A DNA stretch of 64,000 nucleotides from Aradus depressus (Eukaryota > Arthropoda > Insecta > Hemiptera > Aradidae): NCBI GenBank assembly GCA_963662175.1, contig OY759224.1, forward strand, positions 19,725,489 to 19,789,488. The letters are read 5' to 3'. The notes below the pieces were generated by a model that ran no database searches, was not told the origin of the DNA, and saw nothing but the letters and a program-made list of their open reading frames with translations. A program made the position numbers and the translations under genes. Below are positions 47,401 to 50,694 of the stretch, one piece after another. Numbering within the stretch: the first letter of the stretch is position 1; every line of letters starts with the position of its first letter.

Positions 47401-47927
47401 TTTTTAACCATTCAGCAAAGTCAAAGACGAAGGTTTTCGTAATATGCTCTTCACCTTACACTGTACGACATCTTGTTTATTTAGCTTCCTTAAATTACTT
47501 ACATGGTACATATGTGCATATATGTGAGCATAAAATATTTCGATAGTACTATCGATATTCTAGCTCGTTTAAAACTATCAATATTGTCATCAATAGTTTT
47601 ACTCCCGTAACATTAGCCAAGGGTATTTGACCAACCAGAAAAACCTAAATGGCTTCGGCCGGGTTTCGAACCCGTGATTTTGAGCTAGCATGCTACCTCT
47701 GAGCTACCGGCGCATTCTTGCTCTACTGTTGAAAATATGCTCTGCAATGCATGATTCTATTTTCACCACTGACCTTTTGTTTTACGAAATAATTTGATTT
47801 TTATTATATTAAATGCTCCATTTTCATGCTGTTTTTTTTGTTGTTGTTTTTGTAGGCTGCTTCTAAGGCCATCCTTGCAACAAAAAAAATGACAGTTCCT
47901 TTCCAAAGAAGACAACAAATAAGATAA
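14348..47927 (+). CDS. CaM-kinase-like pseudokinase gene, nine exons visible (5' end not found)
   Basis: The exons are 14348-14433, 33777-33849, 33928-33996, 37797-37952, 39380-39524, 40544-40613, 44678-44789, 46296-46439 and 47856-47927. All introns are GT..AG and the phases agree (2,0,0,0,1,2,0,0). The 308 visible residues form one protein-kinase fold of the CaMK group. The order is a glycine-loop-like ILGDAIARGQFSTVYKC, then FHPNLIRIYEGFE, GDELFDRIVELGHYSERE, ISHGDIRPESLLY, LKLRDVSFSRW, YIAPEKGE, ADLWSLGIVIYIMLCG and WWDDISDSAKHLIQRML. The tail is QRLKEFNARRKFRAASKAIL, like the calmodulin-binding segment of CaMKI/II/IV and CASK. Several catalytic positions are changed: the VAIK lysine is Arg, HRDLKPEN is HGDIRPES, DFG is DVS, and the activation loop is short. 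It probably acts as a scaffold or regulator. The N-terminal exon or exons upstream of 14348 were not identified. An AATAAA signal is at 47977. Confidence 0.85.
14481..14776 (+). repeat. S1 SINE, plus, 47 bp after a splice donor
   Basis: The head has GGTAGCTCAGTGGTATGCGT and the B box is GGCTCGAAACCC. The body lacks the segment between GTACTC and ATTTAGGAC. It ends CATGAGTCATAATAACTAAC. Confidence 0.8.
14785..15380 (+). pseudogene. LINE 3' end: RT C-terminal remnant and 3' UTR
   Basis: Around 14873-14960 the frame gives SKTPLYNFPPPSVTSFKSSL and then FQFLF. This resembles the LWNSLP..VR...S...FK..L...L block at the C-terminus of many LINE ORF2 proteins. The region then becomes a T-rich 3' UTR ending at GGTCCCAGAATAACATTTAT with an ATTTC/ATTTT tail. 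The same terminus occurs at about 40900-40946 and 52175-52223. Confidence 0.6.
15381..15784. other. T-rich low-complexity stretch
   Basis: Low-complexity T-rich sequence, probably LINE 3' UTR. The long open frames here reflect T-richness. No protein motif is seen. Confidence 0.3.
15786..15977 (-). repeat. S1 SINE fragment, minus
   Basis: Reversed body and B-box part (GGGTTTCGAACCCACGATC). Both ends are missing, cut at GAGCTCAGAAGG. Confidence 0.7.
16037..16305 (+). repeat. S1 SINE, diverged, plus
   Basis: The head is GGTGCCGATAGCCCAGAGAC with B box GGTTCGAAACCC. The body has CTTCGGATGGGACGTTAAGC and ACCAGAGCTACGAAAGAG. The tail is lost. Confidence 0.7.
16306..16727. other. Unassigned, probable LINE 3' region with C-run
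   Basis: Moderately GC-rich sequence with a run of about 15 C near 16549-16563. The reading frames are broken and no domain was identified. Confidence 0.25.
16741..17076 (-). repeat. S1 SINE, minus, perfect target duplication
   Basis: Runs from GGTTAGGTTAGG to the head remnant GAGCTTCCGACGCCC. It is flanked by the 13-bp duplication TTTATAAATAATA at 16728-16740 and 17077-17089. It is an independent confirmation that the TTAGG-type tail belongs to the element. Confidence 0.9.
17200..17463 (-). pseudogene. Jockey-like LINE C-terminal fragment
   Basis: The minus strand reads LNFRALYYISNKNLYTDLNI then PFVTKLAKSTYENVFSSLS and INPLV. This is the Jockey RT C-terminal pattern (RA.YYVSN..L..DL.IP.V....K......L..H.NPL). 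Frame ends match neither an intact ORF nor a host gene. Confidence 0.65.
17530..18185 (-). pseudogene. LINE ORF2 C-terminal region with RNase-H-like and Zn-knuckle tail
   Basis: The minus strand contains REAYRTRIKEWTKDLLERTW, GDSRVLKDGILNLKRNELRQ and LTGVLTG. After a frame shift there is a C..C...E.ETVAHFL-type motif (around 17760-17840). In LOA/Jockey-group elements an RNase H domain is followed by a region with R.(Q/L)TG.LTGH and a cysteine/histidine knuckle. A 3' UTR with GGTGGGCTGG lies at its left end. Confidence 0.6.
18190..18480 (-). pseudogene. Jockey-like LINE fragment, minus
   Basis: Reversed, it encodes MHWGSASKSQIQTIQNRVLR and LM, then YEDLDIPLVI. It is the same family as the fragment interrupted by the Harbinger element at 1318-2198. 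Confidence 0.6.
18481..18885. other. AT-rich stretch, no feature seen
   Basis: No motif, frame or repeat relation was found. Confidence 0.3.
18888..19392 (+). repeat. 31-bp hairpin/CTAG tandem array A (diverged)
   Basis: The array has about 16 degenerate units on the pattern GT(G)(C)CCACCGTTGC(T)(C)GGCA(C)ATACTAGCTG. Each unit can pair GTGCC with GGCAC around CGTTGC, and is followed by CTAG. It is the same unit as in the Helitron arrays at 25610 and 29630. No Helitron ends are seen around it, so it is an old remnant. Confidence 0.75.
19393..19746. other. AT-rich spacer
   Basis: No feature was recognised between the hairpin array and the first Helitron 5' end. Confidence 0.3.
19880..25590 (+). 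repeat. 142-145-bp G-rich tandem array 1
   Basis: The unit contains CTAAGTATAAATATAGAGCT, AACTCATTAACTAATGGGCG, TCATGAAATTTCACATGTAG and GTGTGTGGCGTCCCAAAG. It ends with GGGAGGGGGGGTTGTAAGGG and more G. Two unit lengths differ by the CAT/ATG insertion in TTTCACATGTAG versus TTTCACGTAG. A copy spacing of 142 bp was counted directly (20351 to 20493). Each unit carries four G-tracts on the plus strand. Confidence 0.9.
20050..23760 (+). repeat. 1,855-bp higher-order duplication within array 1
   Basis: Rare unit variants recur at a constant offset. TTAATGGTTGGTCGGATTG is at 21231 and 23086, and GGATGTGGGGGGGCCTAAG is at 21763 and 23618. Both are 1,855 bp apart with the same order of variants between. 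Confidence 0.8.
25610..27090 (+). repeat. 63-bp hairpin/CTAG tandem array B
   Basis: Alternating half-units CTAGCTGTGGGGTCCGCTGT..TGCAAGGCACTTA and CTAGCTGTGATGCCCAGCGT..TCCTAACTACGTA. A higher-order copy recurs 658 bp apart (GCGCTAGCAGTGTGG at 25875 and 26533). Because 63 is a multiple of three, one frame stays open for up to 118 codons. Confidence 0.85.
27255..27508 (-). repeat. S1 SINE fragments, minus, diverged
   Basis: Two stretches of the reversed S1 body (GTCCCATCCGAAGGACGACG and GTCCCATCCGAAGGACGAAG) occur within 150 bp, followed by a decayed head with GATCCTGAGCTCGGTAGAC. They are probably two overlapping insertions. Confidence 0.6.
27895..29620 (+). repeat. 142-bp G-rich tandem array 2 (in H1)
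   Basis: The same unit as array 1, about 12 copies, including the TTAACGGTTGGTCGGATTGT variant units. The last units carry the diverged GTCGTATTGTCACG variant just before the hairpin array, the same order as in H0. Confidence 0.85.
29630..30390 (+). repeat. 63-bp hairpin/CTAG tandem array C (in H1)
   Basis: It begins with the same GTAGTAGTAGTAACTATGTA junction as array B. It ends in a diverged unit, then the unique TATAAGCC..GTATGAATAATTAAAA segment that leads to the Helitron 3' hairpin. Confidence 0.85.
30490..30522 (+). other. Helitron 3' terminus (hairpin + CTAG)
   Basis: CCCGG at 30495-30499 pairs with CCGGG at 30506-30510 across the loop GCAACG, and CTAG follows at 30519-30522. An identical terminus is found at about 32368-32398. 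Confidence 0.85.
30523..32398 (+). mobile_element. Non-autonomous Helitron H2, abutting H1
   Basis: The 5' end TCTATATTAATAAAG follows directly on H1's CTAG, and the 3' hairpin/CTAG is at the right end. It contains one or two 142-bp-type units. It also has modules with GAACTGAGCCCCC, CGGCCGATATCGCTG and CATTCATTACATCGACAG that belong to the R3 repeat. A second Helitron head (ACTGAAACGGGGTTTG) is at 31181, and a short hairpin array is at 31880-32265. No protein is encoded. Confidence 0.8.
31880..32265 (+). repeat. 31-bp hairpin/CTAG array D (in H2)
   Basis: About 11 diverged units, such as GTTGCAAGGCGCATACTATC and TGTGGTGCCCAGCTGTTCCG, precede the unique H2 tail. Confidence 0.75.
32399..32880. 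other. AT-rich stretch with (ATAAT)-like low complexity
   Basis: 32399-32480 is A/T-rich low-complexity DNA. Nothing else was recognised. Confidence 0.3.
32889..33294. mobile_element. hAT-type MITE
   Basis: The ends are CATGGGCGTAGCCAGG and CCTGGCTACGCCCCTG, about 16-bp inverted repeats close to the CAGGGGCG terminus of hAT elements. The flanks are CATAGAAT (32881-32888) and CATACAAT (33295-33302), an 8-bp target duplication with one change. A G-run of about 15 follows the left end. It has no coding capacity. Confidence 0.75.
33777..33849 (+). CDS. Pseudokinase exon b: beta-2/beta-3 strands
   Basis: It encodes GQFSTVYKCLHKGKTERACR followed by TYEK. The position of the ATP-anchoring lysine in VA(I/V)K is occupied by Arg in ACR, the first sign of catalytic loss. 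The exon ends at GTATTT in phase 0. Confidence 0.8.
33928..33996 (+). CDS. Pseudokinase exon c: alpha-C region
   Basis: It encodes IYVNSSKVREQLEEIKRIFH followed by PNL. The alpha-C glutamate region (REQLEE) and the HPN motif before beta-4 are kept. The exon is 69 bp and in phase on both sides. Confidence 0.8.
33997..35012. other. Intron DNA, AT-rich with TA microsatellite
   Basis: A (TA)/(TATATA) tract lies near 34470-34520. A minus-strand frame at 34594-34845 is open and hydrophobic with no known motif. Confidence 0.3.
35013..35344 (-). repeat. S1 SINE, full length, minus
   Basis: The tail is GGTTAGGTTAGGTTTTATGA and the head GAGCTACCGGAGCCCTC. It is followed by a long A-run and a (TA)n tract. 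Confidence 0.85.
35345..35434. repeat. A-rich run and (TA)n microsatellite
   Basis: Poly-A interrupted by T, then about 25 TA units with TATGTATGTA in the middle. Confidence 0.8.
35706..36078 (+). repeat. R3 copy, left part, broken by a Tigger element
   Basis: The R3 modules end at AACATCCCCTATA (36066-36078). The expected continuation CTTCGTA is found at 37726, after the Tigger element. Confidence 0.7.
36305..37215 (-). pseudogene. Jockey-like LINE reverse transcriptase with YADD box
   Basis: Read on the minus strand it contains GPILYNTYTADIP, then the polymerase box TYADDTAIL at about 37090-37112. After that come SLILQEHLTEIERWCNLWRI and KLNEQKCVQVTFTLR. The later part carries the TVNKLIKSRF..NP-type tail and a 3' UTR. 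It is 5'-truncated and has stops and frameshifts. The plus-strand copy at 48300-49050 is the same family. Confidence 0.75.
37222..37492 (-). pseudogene. Tigger transposase N-terminus (HTH domain), stopped
   Basis: From the ATG at 37492 (minus) it reads AEKRKHVTLTLDQKYDILKR, LDKGEKLTHLSKEFNVG, a TGA stop, then ATIHDIKQKRDQIESFFKSK. This is the CENP-B/pogo helix-turn-helix with the usual KR..(V/L)(T/S)L..K..IL..(L/I)..G pattern. The stop codon and the LINE insertion make it non-functional. Confidence 0.75.
37797..37952 (+). CDS. Pseudokinase exon d: hinge and alpha-D/E
   Basis: It encodes IRIYEGFETENEVHFITERV, YGDELFDRIVELGHYSEREA and SSHIRNVLLALK. The G(G/D)ELFDRI and (Y)SER(E/D)A strings are hallmarks of CaMK-group kinases. 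It begins 74 bp after the Tigger element. Confidence 0.85.
38125..38187 (+). repeat. R3 fragment, plus
   Basis: A short module, GAATCCTCATACTAATC..GCTACATTCATTAC, before an S1 piece. Confidence 0.45.
38188..38312 (-). repeat. S1 SINE tail fragment, minus
   Basis: Reversed S1 3' part, TAGTTATTATGACTCATGCC to CCTAAATTTCGCCTACCG. Confidence 0.65.
38647..38931 (-). repeat. S1 SINE, minus, tail truncated
   Basis: Runs from CGCCTACTACCAGAGCGCTC to the head GAGCTACCGGCTCCCTT and has a B-box region GGGTTTCGAACCCGCGATC. Confidence 0.75.
38932..39195 (+). repeat. R3 modular repeat, plus
   Basis: Modules CATTCATTACATCGGCAATT and CATTCATCAAAACGGCAGTT, then the CGGGAGTTATCGTGTTCACG block and a decayed 3' end. 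Confidence 0.65.
39380..39524 (+). CDS. Pseudokinase exon e: catalytic and Mg-binding loops
   Basis: It encodes CLHDRGISHGDIRPESLLYT, then ETGSTALLKLRDVSFSRWAP and NTHTVVYI. HRDLKPEN is changed to HGDIRPES: the Asp is kept, the Lys becomes Arg and the Mg-binding Asn becomes Ser. DFG becomes DVS. The activation segment is short and lacks the T.CGT.GY loop. The acceptor is GTGACAG and the donor GTAAGA, phase 1. Confidence 0.85.
39565..40489. mobile_element. TIR-bounded element (hAT-like MITE) carrying other repeats
   Basis: The left end CAGTGGCGGATCTACAATGA is answered by a right end that reads CAGCGTCGGATCTACAG on the other strand. No clear 8-bp duplication was seen. The interior holds a decayed Helitron 142-bp unit (about 40010-40086) and an S1 SINE. 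Confidence 0.5.
40087..40309 (-). repeat. S1 SINE, minus, tail truncated
   Basis: Reversed body (TTTTTGCCTACCCTAAATTT..CCGTAGGACGGCGTG), B box GGGTTTCGAATCCACGATC and head GAGCTACCTGCGCCCT. Confidence 0.8.
40544..40613 (+). CDS. Pseudokinase exon f: APE and alpha-F
   Basis: It encodes APEKGECPTMAADLWSLGIV followed by IYI. The APE motif and the alpha-F Asp in AADLWSLG are intact, so the fold is probably preserved although catalysis is not. It ends AT|GTGAGT in phase 2. Confidence 0.85.
40800..40946 (+). repeat. LINE 3' end fragment, plus
   Basis: TATTTATTCTTAGGTTACCT followed by CGGTCCCAGAATAATAAAAT and a TTTCATTTC tail. It matches the termini at about 15376 and 52223. Confidence 0.55.
41030..41213 (-). 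pseudogene. Short basic, lysine-rich frame of possible transposon origin
   Basis: From an ATG at about 41213 (minus) it reads MSSHMNRKYARNYRKRKSEE, then KKPKKSRAEQMQELRQHRK and a stop. The basic R-A-E-(Q)-M-(R/Q)-E-L-R-Q-R-(R) helix is a style seen at the N-terminus of several transposon proteins. No family can be named. The GC-richer sequence just upstream (41280-41530) could be its 5' region. Confidence 0.35.
41617..42487 (+). mobile_element. hAT transposon, non-autonomous, with BED zinc finger
   Basis: The terminal inverted repeat is TAGGGATGACTAAACCT at the left, mirrored at 42471-42487. There is a perfect 8-bp target duplication GTCAATAG (41609-41616 and 42488-42495), as expected for hAT. 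Subterminal CGATAG/TATCGATA motifs are repeated near both ends. The 871-bp interior encodes only the DNA-binding finger, with no RNase-H-like transposase core. Confidence 0.9.
42036..42423 (+). CDS. BED-type zinc finger remnant of hAT transposase (two exons)
   Basis: Exon 1 reads MGKESVVWKFFTKHDNSNFA, RCNLCKKDYKTS and G, stopping at a GTAATT donor near 42138. After a TTTCACGCAG acceptor at about 42269 exon 2 continues GNTTNLLDHLTRLHPIDFGQ. Together these give C-x2-C and H-x4-H, the BED finger. A basic stretch (KRRKRTIKDAFRR) and a stop follow at about 42421. Splicing is inferred from the restored finger. It could yield a free DNA-binding peptide competing with a full transposase. Confidence 0.6.
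42741..44443. mobile_element. TIR element enclosing a BEL/Pao fragment
   Basis: GTACTCACGTATTAACGCCA..CAACATGTATTTGTAAATTA at the left is mirrored at about 44360-44443. The arms are about 84 bp and nearly identical. The flanks ATATTCAA and TTATTCAA suggest an 8-bp target duplication with one change. No transposase is recognised. The interior is dominated by retroelement-derived sequence in plus orientation. Confidence 0.65.
42891..43745 (+). pseudogene. BEL/Pao retrotransposon polyprotein fragment (protease + end of RT)
   Basis: A 284-codon frame. The first part matches the BEL/Pao peptidase region: LADPKFYIPSDIHVLIGAKL, then an N-x-x-FGYVLMG block. Next comes LLQQFWELEEIPS and a SPEEVLAEEMF linker typical of the segment leading into the reverse transcriptase. 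The RT core with its YVDD box is deleted. The frame resumes at KKRAVLSNIARVLDPPSRIG followed by PVTVWAKQFLQKLWRLGLDW, the conserved block after the RT. No LTRs are seen. Downstream to 44042 the frame is broken. Confidence 0.75.
44678..44789 (+). CDS. Pseudokinase exon g: alpha-F/G
   Basis: It encodes LCGIEPGENEIFTELVPGFS followed by LPWWDDISDSAKHLIQR. The segment between LCG and WWDDIS is shorter than in active CaM kinases, lacking the usual PF(Y/F)(D/G)E loop. The DISDSAK string is typical of the CaMK group. Confidence 0.85.
44790..45047. other. Intron DNA, no feature seen
   Basis: AT-rich intron sequence without recognised repeats. Confidence 0.3.
45048..45772 (+). repeat. R3 copy split by an S2 SINE
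   Basis: It starts GGTGAATCATCGAAATGGTA with CTTCTCCTGAACG. It is interrupted at 45322-45514 and continues with CCATTGATCAATTCCACTG to CCGATTACACAACTTTTA. An S1 SINE sits at its right end. Confidence 0.75.
45322..45514 (+). repeat. S2 tRNA-derived SINE, full length
   Basis: The A box is TGGCCGTGCGG and the B box GGTTCGAATCCC, a leucine/serine-tRNA-like layout. An AACTCCCACCCGGGGCCATG body and an A-rich tail follow. The 11-bp target duplication AAAATTGATCC lies at 45311-45321 and 45515-45525. Confidence 0.85.
45773..46012 (+). repeat. S1 SINE, plus, 5' truncated
   Basis: It lacks the tRNA head and starts AAAGCACGCCATCCTTCGGA. It ends AGTCATAAAACCTAACCTTA with CCTA, followed by a (TA)n tract. 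Loss of the 5' side is the usual pattern of incomplete reverse transcription. Confidence 0.8.
46296..46439 (+). CDS. Pseudokinase exon h: end of kinase fold and regulatory helix
   Basis: It encodes MLDLDPSNRLTASEALDSCW, then VSGHSTKEHHLTGAVQRLKE and FNARRKFR. The DP..R.(T/L)..EAL...W motif closes the kinase lobe. The FNARRK(F/L)(R/K) stretch is the start of the autoinhibitory/calmodulin-binding helix of CaMK-type proteins. Confidence 0.85.
46527..46893 (+). repeat. R3 modular repeat, plus
   Basis: It starts ATCACCGACAATGTGCTTCC, carries shortened modules (GCCATCCTTCGATACATTCA) and runs into a short S1 tail fragment (46893-46940). Confidence 0.6.
46942..47620 (+). mobile_element. Second hAT-like element with BED-finger remnant
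   Basis: The left end ACGGATGTAAAACTATCGAT and the right end, read inversely as ACGGGAGTAAAACTATTGAT, form inverted repeats. TATCGATA-type palindromes cluster at both ends, as in the hAT at 41617. Inside, ATGAGTCGTAAATGAAAGTC begins a stopped BED finger with CRLC-like and GGNTSNLKDH parts. A clean target duplication was not found. Confidence 0.6.
47648..47716 (-). repeat. S1 SINE head fragment, minus
   Basis: Only the tRNA-like part is present: GGGTTTCGAACCCGTG (B box) and GAGCTACCGGCGC (A box side). Confidence 0.7.
47856..47927 (+). CDS. Pseudokinase exon i: C-terminal tail and stop
   Basis: It encodes AASKAILATKKMTVPFQRRQ followed by QIR and TAA. With the previous exon it completes the amphipathic basic helix. 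The protein ends soon after, as in short CaM kinases. Confidence 0.8.
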   Translation, partial: AASKAILATKKMTVPFQRRQQIR

Positions 47928-47976
47928 TTGAATTCTGTTGAATTCATTGTGTTGTATTATTGTTGCTATACGTTTA

Positions 47977-47982
47977 AATAAA
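47977..47982 (+). terminator. Polyadenylation signal of the pseudokinase gene
   Basis: AATAAA, 50 bases after the stop codon. Confidence 0.6.
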
Positions 47983-47999
47983 AATAGGCTTGTTTTGAC

Positions 48000-48295
48000 T
48001 TACCGAGTTGCTGCTCTGGTAAATTTATATTCCTGATACTTTCACGATGACTGTACACACTCACCAGTATTCGTAAATACAAATTTTCTGCCTATACATG
48101 ATCTGATTTTCAACATTCACCATATTTTACTTGTAATTGTGCACAATCACCGGTGTAAGTAAGAAATTCATACTTTTTTGATGATTGTATACAATCTCCA
48201 AATTCACACATACATTGTGAATGACAGTCAGTGTGAACATTTTTAAATTGTGATAGTACCCTCTAATAAATAAATAAATATGTGTATATATATCC
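48000..48295. other. Downstream intergenic AT-rich DNA
   Basis: Degenerate direct repeats around GATTGTATACAATC / GATGACTGTACACACTCACC occur but no gene is visible. Confidence 0.3.
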
Positions 48296-49060
48296 TGCTG
48301 TAGCCTCACTCATCCTTCAGGAGCACCTCACTGAAATAGAGAGGCAACCTCTGGAGAATTAAGTTAAATGAGCGAAAATGTGTTCGTCACATTTACCCTA
48401 GGCCGTCATTCTTGTCCTCCCGTCATCATTAACAACATCCTGATTCCCTCTTTAAACCAAGTTCGTACCTAGACAGTAGACTTACGTGGAACCCACATAC
48501 ACGACTTAAACGACAAGAACTGAATCGAAGATACGGACTGTTACGTCGACTACTTCTTGAACCAAAATCGAAACTGACCTCTAACAACAAACTTACAATT
48601 TACAAGACCATTATACGTCCAATTTCGACCTACGGACTCGAACTTTGGGGTACAGCTAAACAATCCAACATCAATCGTATCCAAGCATTCTAGTCCAAAT
48701 TCCTCTGACGAATGACGGGAACACACAGATATCTCAGTATTCCCACTGTCAATGAATTAATCAAATCCCGATTCCAATCATTTCACAGGAACCTATCTCC
48801 CCATTCAAATCCTCTCGCTCAAGCTCTATCCTATCATTCTCATCCTGACAATCCTCCCCGCCGCTTGAACAGGAGGTGGCCTCGCGATCTTCTCTCTGAG
48901 GATAGTGAATAATGATAATTAACTTTCGAGGGAGTGTCAGCGCTGGCTGGCTTCTCCCATCAGGTTACGTTGTTATATTTTTCATTTTGACCACATATTC
49001 GCTTATTATGTATATATTGTATATAGATTGCAAATATAATAAATAAATAAAAAATATATA
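48296..49060 (+). pseudogene. Jockey-like LINE fragment, plus, with 3' UTR
   Basis: It is nearly the reverse complement of the LINE inside the Tigger element. It reads SLILQEHLTEIERQPLEN in decayed frames, TVNELIKSRFQSFHRNLSPH and SNPLAQALSYHSHPDNPPRR near the C-terminus, then the 3' UTR with CTGGCTTCTCCCATCAGG. It ends in an AATAAATAAATAAAAAA tail. Multiple stops are present. Confidence 0.75.
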
Positions 49061-49445
49061 TTTATATTATAGAGCAGTATTCCCGACCCAATATACATAT
49101 AAACTGAAATTTAAAAATATGATTTTTATAAACTGTTAGACTCAAAGTCAAGTGGGTACGTCCACACGTCACTATGTAAATATGTATGCTATGTTTGTAT
49201 CATCATAAAAAAACTAACATGTATGACAATCTATTCACTTCTGCAGTACTCATAGTCATTTATTTATTTTTTTTGTGCGCTTGCTTTATCATTATAAATG
49301 TTAATATATGTATATGTGTAAACAATGTAAATTTTATGTAATTCATTACCATATATAAATATAGAAAATAATGAAATTCGTTTCTTCTTAATGAATTCAT
49401 ATGACAATAATACATTTCCCCTTATATTATTTCATGTTACATTAT
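49061..49445. other. AT-rich intergenic stretch
   Basis: No feature seen. Confidence 0.3.
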
Positions 49446-49545
49446 AGACAGAGGCGTAGCCAGGATTTTGAGCGGGGGAGAGCAAAGTTAGGCTACGAGG
49501 GGGGGGGGGGGGGGGGGGGGAGGGTTTTGACTCTCGGGGGCATAG
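49446..49545. mobile_element. hAT-MITE left end with 22-base G-run
   Basis: AGAGGCGTAGCCAGGATTTT matches the end of the MITE at 32889. A run of about 22 G follows at roughly 49499-49520. The matching right end was not located. Confidence 0.5.
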
Positions 49546-49980
49546 CAAAAAAAGTACAAGAAAGCTAAGAAAATTATTTTTTCAAACAAATAACATAGAG
49601 ATACGAAGTCGATTACAATACAATATCATCGATTGTAAAGCCAGAAAATGATAGCAATCTGCAGAGAGCTCGTCTTTTCTGCTCAAGTTGTAAGTAGACA
49701 AGGGCTTGTAACCGTTAAACTTTACAATTTCGTTATTCCAAATGTATTTGTCATTAATTTTTTGAATGATACACCAATTAAATTTCTGAATTTTCCGGAA
49801 ACAACATTATACCTGGTGGATAATCTCGGATTTATGAGGCTAGGATGACGGCTCTACATCCACTGTCGGATGACGTGTTAGAGAGGTAAGTTCGAAGATT
49901 AAGGTATAATGGAACTTGTCCCGGGCTATGTAAATGAACAATGAAAACATGAAATGATCTGCTGACAAAAAACAAATACA
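49546..49980. other. Unassigned stretch
   Basis: A 66-codon plus-strand frame at 49648-49848 has no recognised motif. It is possibly interior MITE sequence. Confidence 0.25.
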
Positions 49981-49987
49981 TATTCAG

Positions 49988-50203
49988 TTAGTTCTTGTGA
50001 CTCAGGTCATATAGCCTACTACCGCCGGACTTGAGCTCGACTCTACTGTGGGAGGCCTAAATTTTGCCTACCCAGGTTTAGTTATGTGGAGTACATGTCA
50101 TTAACACCGCACAGGATTATCCCATTCGAAGGACGGTGTGCTCAGGGCCTCACCACGCGACCATGAGCTCAATAGGCAAGCACGTTACATCTGAGTTACC
50201 GTA
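49988..50203 (-). repeat. S1 SINE, diverged, minus
   Basis: Reversed body with TAGTTCTTGTGACTCAGGTC, CCCATTCGAAGGACGGTGTG and a head remnant CTGAGTTACCG. The B box is lost. Confidence 0.6.
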
Positions 50204-50618
50204 TTTTTTTTTAGAAATATCAGCATTTAGTAACTTACTGACAGATTCCACTTACAGACAGTAGGTGCACCTCATCGGCGGCATTCCTCCCGGTACCATT
50301 TTGTCATCAATGTTGCCAAATGCAGACATTTTCTTAATGCCTAAATATCATTTAGTTTAATTATTTAAAAAAAATATATATTTAACCCGCACATGTTCTT
50401 AGGAAAATAACAACCTATACACCTTTTTTCTACAAAAATAAATTCTCTCTCTCAACTCCTGACAACACTTTTCAAATGCTCATATAACCTTTCGATGAAG
50501 GTTACTAACGTATTTATGGCGGTTAGATTTTTTGTTTATTTTTGTATTTTTTGACGGTTCACTTGGAAACTAATTTTTATTATTAGGAATGACACTATAT
50601 GTGTAAAGAAGATATAGA

Positions 50619-50694
50619 ATGAATGCCCGTGATACGTTTGTAACCGTTAAAAACCATGAATTAAGGTTTGTTCAGGATGCTAAAAACTTGCAAT
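50619..50694 (+). CDS. CENP-L-like exon 1
   Basis: It encodes MNARDTFVTVKNHELRFVQD followed by AKNLQ, ends T|GTAAGT in phase 1, and joins exon 2 to make Tyr. Confidence 0.75.
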
